The position numbers and the translations under genes are program-made. A DNA stretch of 64,000 bases, from NCBI RefSeq assembly GCF_002964665.1, contig NZ_PQBZ01000030.1, positions 194,388 to 258,387 of the forward strand, written 5' to 3'. Each line of letters starts with the position of its first letter. Positions within the stretch are counted from its first letter, which is position 1. The notes below the pieces were generated by a model that did no database searches, had not been told where the DNA came from, and saw only the letters and a program-made list of their open reading frames with translations. Source of the DNA: Pseudoalteromonas sp. T1lg23B. GTDB lineage: Bacteria > Pseudomonadota > Gammaproteobacteria > Enterobacterales > Alteromonadaceae. Positions 1-8,700 of the stretch are shown piece by piece.

Positions 1-186
1 GGAAAATTCGTTGATGGCGTTGGGCGGTTTTATGCGGACGAAGTGTATAATGGCAAAGCTATTAAAATCAGGTTTGTGTGGAATGCCACAAACCCAAATA
101 AACCCACATGGGAGCAGGCATTTTCTGCGGATGAAGGGAAAACTTGGGAAGTTAATTGGCAAATGGAATTTACGCCCAGCAATTAA
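1..186 (+). CDS. C-terminal end of a DUF1579-like protein (partial)
   Basis: The window opens inside a reading frame (frame 1) that runs without a stop to TAA at 184-186, giving the last 61 residues of a protein. The readable features are a Gly/Asp/Tyr-rich stretch (DGVGRFYADEVYNGK), then IKIRFVWNAT and WEQAFSADEGKTWEVNW ending in MEFTPSN. This pattern, with a field of Trp residues and the ending WEQAFSxDxGKTWExNWxMEF, is what I remember from small DUF1579-type uncharacterised proteins in proteobacteria. An overlapping frame starting at 11 is a shadow. Function is unknown, and the N-terminus lies outside the window. Confidence 0.6.
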   Translation, partial: GKFVDGVGRFYADEVYNGKAIKIRFVWNATNPNKPTWEQAFSADEGKTWEVNWQMEFTPSN

Positions 187-554
187 TTGCTAGAAAAGCC
201 TAGAGCGCCATTCGAGGAGCTTTTTATGGTTTGTTGGTCAACGCTTAACAATACTGTGCGTTTTCTTTATCAACTATTATAAAGCTTCTTAACTGGTGCT
301 AACCAAGAAAGGTAAAGTTACCGTGAGTAATCGCATCATAGAAGTCTTCCCATTGGCTTAGAGCACAAGCATGTTCGACGAGTCACCGTTACGGCGCAAT
401 GAATGCTCTGTACGGGTCGCCTATTCTTACTTATTTAATTTAGTAAGGGAATAAATAATAGAAGAATTTTATTGACCTATTCGCTTTGTTCAATATTATA
501 TCCAGCCGATTAAAGCCTAATTAAAGGGCGTAGCGATGCTAAGGAGATATACCA
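187..554. other. Intergenic stretch with no recognised gene
   Basis: These 368 bases are AT-rich and hold no open frame of useful length with a ribosome binding site. A short block around 375-425 is more GC-rich than its surroundings, but I could not assign it to an RNA or a mobile-element end. The only supported element is the strong Shine-Dalgarno sequence AAGGAGAT at 541-548, which serves the next gene. Confidence 0.5.
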
Positions 555-1100
555 TTGGAAGCGGCAGAAATTAAAAACGAAACCTCAAATGCAGAAACAA
601 AACCAGCCAGCCCATGGAGGAGGTTTGCAGCTTATGCACTCGACTTCATAATATTGTTCATCGCCTTAAAGCTAATAGGTGTAGAGTTTAGATTTGCTGA
701 AAAGTTAGATAGCGGGATTATACATATTGGATATAACGCGAACGTTATTGTTTTATTGGTATTCTTTGTTTATTTTGTTGCCTGCCACAAGGTGTTTGGA
801 TTTACCTTAGGTAAATTTATAGCGAGAATAAAAGTGGTGAGATCAAATGAAGGGATGTTGGAATTAAATCATTTAATTATTAAAGATTTATTGTCCATGC
901 GTTATATACCTTGGTGGTATCAACTTGCTCCAAGTGGTGCAGCAGCATTTGGTTCAACCTTTATAAATACTCCAAATGGAGCAACAATAACCTGTTTATT
1001 TATCGCTTATTTTTTTATTCAAAACCTAAGCTTACTTTTTATTAAAAACAATAGGTCGTTGGCTGATCTTTGTGCTGGAACCAAAGTCGTCAGGCTATAA
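555..1100 (+). CDS. RDD-family integral membrane protein
   Basis: The protein has 181 residues and carries the two marks of the RDD family. The first is WRRFAAYALDFII near residue 21, where the Arg and Asp give the family its name. The second is the C-terminal signature NNRSLADLCAGTKVV. Three or four hydrophobic segments fit a small inner-membrane protein. Translation seems to begin at TTG (555), seven bases after a near-perfect AAGGAGAT; no ATG lies in frame nearby. The molecular role of RDD proteins is mostly unknown; some have been linked to ion or solute transport, but nothing here allows a specific claim. It stands alone, with a lipoprotein gene 160 bases downstream. Confidence 0.8.
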   Translation: MEAAEIKNETSNAETKPASPWRRFAAYALDFIILFIALKLIGVEFRFAEKLDSGIIHIGYNANVIVLLVFFVYFVACHKVFGFTLGKFIARIKVVRSNEGMLELNHLIIKDLLSMRYIPWWYQLAPSGAAAFGSTFINTPNGATITCLFIAYFFIQNLSLLFIKNNRSLADLCAGTKVVRL

Positions 1101-1259
1101 GAACTATGTTTGTTAAGTATTATTATCAACCATGTTTCTTGATGCACATCTGCTGAATATTTGTCAAATTTGAGATAAATAACGGGCTCATTTTGTTGGA
1201 TTAATATTGTAACTCCAATTATTCTTGTTTTGGTTTTATCGTCAATGTTAGGGAAAGTA

Positions 1260-1667
1260 ATGTTAAAAAAGCTGTACTTGTGTACTTTTATTTTATTTCT
1301 GGCTGCATGTAACTCAACTCACAAACCTTCTGTGGTGGCAATGTCAGCAGAAATGACTTCAAGCGACCCAGAATATGGTTACAGCGCTAGCAAGCCTATA
1401 GAACTGGGTGGTTTCTTAATTGGTAGTAAATATCATGGCTCGCATGTGGAGTATTTTGAAAGCTTGATGGGGCCAAATGGTGAACAAGTGACAGTGCAGC
1501 GTATTGGAAGCTGTTGTCCATTTGAAGACTCATCCATGCCCTTTGGCGGCGGTTTATTAGACAAGTACCAGTTATCTTATGAAGGCATACCTGAACCAGT
1601 TGTTATTCATGTGAATTTGTATAAGTTCAACAAGCCAATGGCTCCAAAAGGTTTCACTTTGCTATAA
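1260..1667 (+). CDS. Small conserved lipoprotein
   Basis: I chose ATG 1260 because the product then begins with a clean lipoprotein signal: Lys-Lys, a hydrophobic core, and the lipobox LAAC with Cys near residue 17. AGGGAA lies upstream at a suitable distance. The frame is open further back to 1230, but that would bury the signal. The mature part contains YGYSASKPIELGG, a Cys-Cys pair in IGSCCPF, FGGGLLDKYQLSYEG and a C-terminal APKGFTLL. I recall a widespread family with this YGYSxxxPI...GSCCPF...GGLLDxYxxxYxG layout, sometimes annotated as an aldolase without support. I would call it a periplasm-facing or outer-membrane lipoprotein of unknown function. Confidence 0.7.
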   Translation: MLKKLYLCTFILFLAACNSTHKPSVVAMSAEMTSSDPEYGYSASKPIELGGFLIGSKYHGSHVEYFESLMGPNGEQVTVQRIGSCCPFEDSSMPFGGGLLDKYQLSYEGIPEPVVIHVNLYKFNKPMAPKGFTLL

Positions 1668-1820
1668 ACATCAATAACCAGATATTTAAGCTAGGCCGTT
1701 TCAGTAACTCGCTTAGCTTAGTGTCAATTTTATTCTGCGTATTATGGTTATGTATAGTGGCGCTATGTCGATGTGTAAAACAATAAAGAGAGAATACGAG
1801 AGTTCAAAAACCTATTAATT

Positions 1821-2024
1821 TTGACGCTATTTGCTGGAGCGATATATTTTTTATTGAGCGAACAGTACTCGTTGGGGCTCCCTTTATTTGTAATGGCGAT
1901 GCTCTGTTCGAAATTAGCAAGAGGCTATTTCTTTTTTGGCTTTGAGGCACATTCAGGTGATTGTGATCATGGGCCAAGTAGCCCAAGCGGTGGAGGAGAT
2001 GATGGCGGTGGTGGTGGTGATTGA
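1821..2024 (+). CDS. Tiny two-helix membrane protein with Gly/Asp tail
   Basis: The 67 residues comprise two hydrophobic segments (around LFAGAIYFLL and GLPLFVMAMLC), then an acidic, His/Cys-containing and Gly-rich tail ending GGGDDGGGGGD. Tails of this type are common in small uncharacterised membrane proteins. The start is unclear: TTG at 1821 has no ribosome binding site. The frame is open back to 1779 with a better initiation context in front of ATA at 1794 (AAAGAGAGA just upstream), which would add REFKNLLIL to the first helix. No standard start codon exists in that extension, so the gene may use a rare start or be a decayed copy. Confidence 0.45.
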   Translation: MTLFAGAIYFLLSEQYSLGLPLFVMAMLCSKLARGYFFFGFEAHSGDCDHGPSSPSGGGDDGGGGGD

Positions 2025-2710
2025 TCCTGTAGCCAGCCATTAAAGCCTAGGTGCTCAGGGGACATTGCCAACTTCAACCTTAATTTAAAACTTGGTTTGA
2101 AAACGGATGCGAATGGTGTATCACTCAAGTTTTTCTTCAGAAATTTACATAGCGCTGGCAAAAAGCGCTAGTAACTATCAAATTAGTAATCAACATATCT
2201 CAGTTATGACAACTTGGCGCACATGGTATAGCGACGCTCTGATTGTTTATCTGGCGCAACGCGAAGAGTCAATGAATAAAGCCAAACAGCCTCCCTAGTT
2301 GTATGCCGATACTTAAGCCTTTTGCTGTCCTGCGCCGTGTATCTAACATGACCGTATTTTTCTCAATAAGCGCTGAAGTGTGTGTCTATTTAGGATGTTA
2401 GGCGCTGTCGATAACATTGATAATCAACAAATGTGTACTAAAGTCACAGTAGTGACTCTTTGTGCTGAATACCCCCTGAATTACTGACAAATAGAACATT
2501 AAAATGGTTTCTAGCTCAGTTGGAGTGCCACCAGAGCAAAGTTGCATACCCGTCCTCAAAGGAAACTGAGAAAGCACTACAGTATGGTTTGATGCAACCG
2601 CAGAAAGCAAAATGGATTTAACCATAAGGGTTGAATATTTTGGTATTTAATCGCGCATACAACTTTCGTTCAAAAAGAAGCTTAAACTTCGTGTCGACAT
2701 GGGGTGTTAT
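2025..2710. other. Gene-poor stretch before the giant gene
   Basis: About 690 bases hold only short frames without credible start signals. The frame of the preceding small gene remains open after its stop for about 48 codons (to about 2170), which may be chance or a remnant. A segment near 2510 resembles the D-arm of a tRNA but cannot fold further. I see no terminator, insertion-sequence end or clear promoter. Confidence 0.45.
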
Positions 2711-5700
2711 ATGAATTGTGTTAAACGGGCGCCAACGTTTTTTGCTTGGTCGTTAATGTTGTTTTTTTGCCTACATATATTTGCGCAGCAGCCAGATACA
2801 CAACATGATAACCAGTTAGTGGTTATTGATTCACAAGTAGAAAATAAACGTGTACTAGCGGCGCTTTCGTTAAGTTCAAGCATTATGCCTGTAGACGCAT
2901 TCTTAACCGGTGAGCGTCGTCATCAGTATGGTGCAATTCATTTGTTCTCTCACGGTGGCTCCGGTTGGTTGCTGATCAACGAACAGCGAGTCTATGCAAA
3001 TACTAATGAATTCAGTCAATTAGCTGAGATCCTTGATGCAAACCTTACGGCAACAGGTAAGTTGTTCCTATATGGTTGTGACTTGGCTGATGGCGACGGT
3101 AAGCAGTTTGTTGATTTATTGAGTAAACGACTGAATCGTACTGTTTATGCATCGACCAATAAAACAGGTAACCCTGAAAATGGCGGCGACTGGCGTTTGG
3201 AGTACTCATCTGATGGGGCTTCAAATGGCTGGCAGCTCGCGCAAAATATCGAAGGTTTTCAGGGAGTATTAGCCGCGCCAAATGACGTGACCTTTCAAAA
3301 TGGTGGTCCTGCGCTGCTGAGTAACCCCGTCACTTTTGATGGCGTAACTTACTCTCATGCTCTCCCCGCGACAGGTAAAATGGCTCGCTATAATGATTCA
3401 GTGACCGGCAATGACAATTTTGGTACTGCCGATGGTCAAAATACCGACAATATCTTGCTTTATCATATGTCTGATGGCGGCACCTTGGATGCGCCGACGG
3501 GTGATGTGGACTTTCGCTTTGCAACTTCTAGTGGTGATGAGTTTAAACTGGTATCTATGGAAGAAGGTGGTATCAGCAACGAGGGTAATGCCGTAAGCAA
3601 TAGTATTAACTATGTGGTTACCATCACAGGTTATCGAGACAGTGCCAGCGTGGTATCCGATACTATAGATTTTCAGGTATCTGATAGTGCGAACTCCGTA
3701 ACTTACACCAAGAATAACAGTTATAATGATGGCGTTTTGACTTTTGACAGTGAGTGGCAAAACATTGATGAGGTGCGCTTTACGACATCGGGTAAAAGTA
3801 CTTTTGTGACCTTTGTTCAGATTGACACCATTGACTTTGAAGCCGCGGTGTCAGATACAACGCCACCTTCTGTCAGCGCTTTGGACCTATCGGGTACGCC
3901 CAGTGCATCGGACTCCTCACTCACTTACACCATTACATTCGATGAGTCGGTTGCTAATGTGTCTACCGATGATTTTACTGTAACTACGGTATCAGGTAAT
4001 GCCAGTGGCACAGTCTCAAGCGTATCGTCATCTTCTGGTTCTTCGATGGATATTACTGTAAGTAGCATCACCGGTACGGGTAGCTTGCGGTTAGATCTCA
4101 ACGCGAATACCAATATTGTTGATGGACTTGGTAATGGTAATAACACAAACGGTTATGTAGCGAGTTTTAATGGTGAAGCGCACACGGTAGACACCGATGC
4201 ACCAACGGTGAGTAGTGTGACGTCTAGTGACGCGGACGGTACATACAAAACGGGTGATTCAATATCAATTACCGTTACATTTACCGAGTCCGTCACTGTG
4301 ACTGGAACGCCCACTTTAACGTTGGAAACGGGAACGAACGATAGGACTGCAACTTATAGCTCTGGCAGCGGTACATCCACACTAACTTTCGCATACACGG
4401 TACAATCTGGTGATGAAAGCAGTGACTTGGCCTATGGCTCTACATCAGCGCTGGCTTTAGCGGGTGGAACAATTACTGATTCGGCAACAAATTCCGCGAC
4501 CTTGACGCTGCCAACGCCAGGGGCTACAGATTCACTTTCCGCCAATAAAGCACTGGTGATTGATGGCGTTGCGCCCGCGGTCAGTAGTGTATCTTCAACG
4601 ACAACAGACGGCACTTACATAGCTGGGGACGTGCTCACGATTACGGTTACTTTTGATGACACCGTGACAGTAACTGGCACGCCAGAGCTCACGTTGGAAA
4701 CCGGAAGCAATGACACGGTAGCTTCATATAGTAGTGGTTCTGGCAGCACAACATTGAGTTTTAGTTATACGGTGCAATCTGGCGACACCAGTGGTGATTT
4801 AGACTACTTCTCCACATCTGCTTTAGCGCTTGCGGGTGGCTCCATCAGCGATGCATCAGGCAATGTTGCATCATTGACGCTACCTTCACTCGGCGCAGCT
4901 GGCTCACTGTCAGCAAATAAGGCGTTAGTTATTGATGGTGTGGCACCGAGTGTCAGTAGTGTGTCTTCAAGTACAGCAAACGGTTCATATGGTGTAGGAG
5001 ATGTCATCACTGTTACGATTGAGTTCAGTGAGGCAGTGAGCGTAACAGGTACGCCCATATTAACGCTAGAAACAGGTACGACAGATAGGACAGCCAGCTA
5101 TAGCAGTGGTTCTGGAGGAACGACACTGAGCTTTGCGTATACGGTGCAAAGCGGCGATTCCAGTAGTGATTTAGCCTATGTATCTACCAGCGCTTTGGCG
5201 CTAAATGGTGGAACAATCAGTGATACTGCGGGCAACACTGCGAGTTTAACGCTGGCTACACCTGGTACTGCTAATTCGTTATCTGCCAACAAAGCCATTG
5301 TCATCGATGGCGTTGCACCGACTTTTGATGGGGCGAATTCGTCCCCAGTAAACGCAAGTTATGGGCATGCGGCCAGTGGCACTATTTCGCTTAAGTTCTC
5401 AGAGAATATCGCTTTTGGTAGCGGTAGTATTATGTTGATTAGTACGGCATCAGCAACCGTGGTAGAAAACTTTGAGGTGACAACAGCGCAAGGCGATAAT
5501 GGAGGCTCTGTGTCTATCAGCGCTGACTCGCTCAGTGTTCACCCAGGCTCAAACCTTTCAGCGGGTACGAGTTATGCAATACAGATTGCACCTTCTGCAA
5601 TCACCGATACAAATGGCAATGAATTTGCTGGGATCAATGACAATACTAGTTACACATTTACGGTAGCGGCCAATGTTACCATGACCGTTGACAACACCAG

Positions 5701-8700
5701 CATAGTTGAAGACGCTGGTGTAGCGGTGGTGTCACTGTCGTTGGTTGATGCGGCTGGTACAGTATTTAGTGCTCCAGCTGATGTGGTGGTGCAATTAAGT
5801 TTTAGTGGCACAGCAACCGGTGCTGGTACTGATTATTCGTTGTCGGGAGGAATATCAGGCACCAGTGTAACCATCAGTGCCGCAAACTCATCTCAAACTT
5901 TCTCTGTGACAGGTGTAGATGATGCACCAACAGTAGACAACAATGAAACGGTTATTGTTGATATCGACTCCATCACTAGCGGTAATGCCACAGAGTCAGG
6001 CACTCAGAGCGTTACCATCACATTGGTGGAAAATGCATTACCTACATTAACCATGGCACAGCTGCTTGATTATTCAGAAAATTCGGCGGCTACTGCATTG
6101 GATGCTCAGGCTGTGGCGAATGATTCAGACGGAGACACAAGTTGGCAAGGAAATGGTGCACAGCTTGTGGCGTCAATTACTGCTAGCGGCCTATCAGAAG
6201 ATAGTTTGAGCATCAGCACGGCTGGGGACTTTAGTATTAGTGGCGGTCAATTAAGCTATCAGAATACCGTGATAGGTACTCTAACTGATAGCAGCGGCAC
6301 GGCTAACGATGGTGTTGTTACTGGCAGTGACAGTCTAACCGTGAGCTTAACGGCGAGTACCAACGCGATCACTCAAGCGCTGGTACGTGCGCTCAGTTAT
6401 CAAAATAGTTCTGACGCGCCATCGACCTCAGCGCGTACAGTAACAGTGCAATTAACCGATAGCTCATTTGGTACGGTGTCTGCTGCGGTGACAGTTAATG
6501 TGAGTGCTGTCAATGATGCGCCTACTATTTCTGGCACGCCTGCGACCTCGGTAGTTCAAGGGGGGTCATATAGCTTTACACCAAGCGCTCAGGATGTGGA
6601 CTCGAATACTTTGACGTTTAGCATCTCAAACAAACCGAGTTGGGCATCATTTGACACCGCCAACGGTGCGTTGACGGGCAATCCGATTAATAGCGATGTG
6701 GGTACCACCGTAGGCGTAGTGATTAGCGTGTCAGATGGTGTTTTATCATCTAGTCTGGCGCCTTTTAACCTCAATGTGACTAATGTGAATGATGCACCGA
6801 CCATCACAGGAACCCCCACAACTTCAATAGAACAAGGAGTTAGCTATAGTTTCACGCCTCAAGCAAGTGATGCTGATGGAGATACACTGAGCTTTAGTAT
6901 TGTTAATCAACCTAGTTGGGCGAGCTTTGATACCAGCACGGGCGCACTCAGTGGCACCCCTCAAAATGATGACGTTGGTACCACCTCGGGGATTATTATT
7001 TCGGTATTCGATGGCGCGCTGTCTGCCAGTTTACCAGCATTTAATATTCAGGTGATTAACGTAAATGATGCCCCCACCATCTCGGGAACACCGGGTACAA
7101 GCGCGGTACAAGACAGCTTATATAGCTTCATCCCTCAAGCCAGTGATGTTGACGGTGACTCGCTGACGTTTAGTGTGAGCGGCTTAGCGAGTTGGCTGAC
7201 GTTTGACTCCAGCACAGGCGGATTGTCAGGGACGCCCACGCAAAGTGACGTGGGGAGTACCACGAATATTGTGATCACGGTAAGTGATGGTAGTTTGTCT
7301 GCTAGTTTGACATTTGATCTAACGGTTGTGCAGAAAAACACCGCACCGGTAGCGACACCGCAAAATCTGAGTGTGGATGAAGATTCAACGCTGACCATTA
7401 TTGCCAAAGGAGAGGATGAGCAGCAGGACACATTGAGCTTTGCGATAGCCAATGCGCCCGAAAATGGAACGCTAAGTGCTTCAAACAATGGGTGGACTTA
7501 TCAACCAAACGCTGACTTCAATGGGCAAGATAGCTTTAGCTATACGGCCAATGATGGAGAGCTTACCTCAGAACCTGCTGTAGTTAGTATCACTGTCGAG
7601 CCTGTGAATGATGCGCCTGTTGCCGTTGATGATGCAATCACCGAAGCACTTAATGATAGTGATCTTTACAGCTTACCGGTACTTAACAACGATACGGATG
7701 TAGATGGTGATAGCCTAAGTATTGTAGGCGCTAAAGCCAGCATTGGTAGTGTGAGCATTGTTGATGGCACATTAAGTTATCAAGCATTCAGTGGCTTTAG
7801 TGGAGAAGTACAGCTTAGCTACGTCATTTCTGATGGTAATAAAGGCACAGACACAGCCAATGTTGATTTACGGATCACTGGACCATCAGATGACGACAAA
7901 CCGATATTGACATTACCTGATGATATACAAACCAATGCGGTTGGTTTATATACCAAAGTAGACTTAGGGGTTGCGTCTGCGGTAGATAGTTTGGGTAATC
8001 CAGTGCCTGTATCCTTGGTTGACCAGACGCCAATATTCCCTGCTGGGGTTAATAATGTTTATTGGCAAGCAACGGATAGTAATGGTCTACAAACAAGGGC
8101 AAAACAAACAGTCGTTATTCACCCAATTATCTCTTTGAGTAAAAACCAAGTGGTTACAGAAGGCAACGAAGTGACTGTGTATGCGATTCTTAACGGTACA
8201 GCCCCGAGTTATCCACTGACCGTTGCATACAGTATTGCTGGAACGGCGGATGCACAGGATCACAATGCCCAAGCAGGCACGGTGACTTTCACCAGTGGCA
8301 CCATCGCAGCTATCAAATTCTCTGTGTTCAATGATGATGTCGTTGAGGAACCTGAAACCATAGAGGTCTCGCTCAGCGGTGCCGGTAACTTTGGTAATAA
8401 ACGTACGACAACGATTCGTATTCTGGAAGGAAACATAGCGCCGACGGTTGAGTTGAGCGTGATGCAGAATGAACAAAATAGACTCACAGTGAGTCAAGTT
8501 GAAGGGCCAGTTACCGTGACTGTAAATGCTAAAGACGCCAATCAAGGAGATGTGCTGAGCAGCAGTTGGAGTTCGTCTTTGGCCGCGCAAAGTACCAGCG
8601 ATACAACATATGTATTTGACCCATCAAATGTTGAACCTGGGGTTTACTCGGTGGTTGTGTCGGTGTCAGATGACGGTACGCCATCGCTAAGTGCAAAAGA

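Noticed and set aside
11..193. Open frame of 60 codons at the window start
   Set aside because: It is out of frame with the convincing DUF1579-like C-terminus that uses frame 1 and stops at 186.
541..558. Ribosome binding region AAGGAGATATACCATTGG is nearly the one used in common expression vectors, raising the thought of vector contamination
   Set aside because: Only this short block matches; there is no promoter, operator or tag sequence around it, and the gene is an ordinary RDD protein. Chance likeness.
2341..2403. Possible integron attC site: ATCTAAC at 2341 and GTTAGGC at 2397 match the RYYYAAC/GTTRRRY core sites, in a region of small unknown genes
   Set aside because: The two cores pair at only five of seven positions, the inner L boxes do not pair, and the other small genes nearby lack such sites.
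2505..2575. tRNA-like segment containing TAGCTCAGTTGG, the usual D-arm sequence
   Set aside because: The partner GAGC of the D-stem is not at the right distance, and no anticodon or T-arm can be folded from the following bases.
8087..8590. 167-codon minus-strand frame inside the giant gene, and many similar ones
   Set aside because: They are shadows of the plus-strand coding frame; the sense frame has clear domains throughout.
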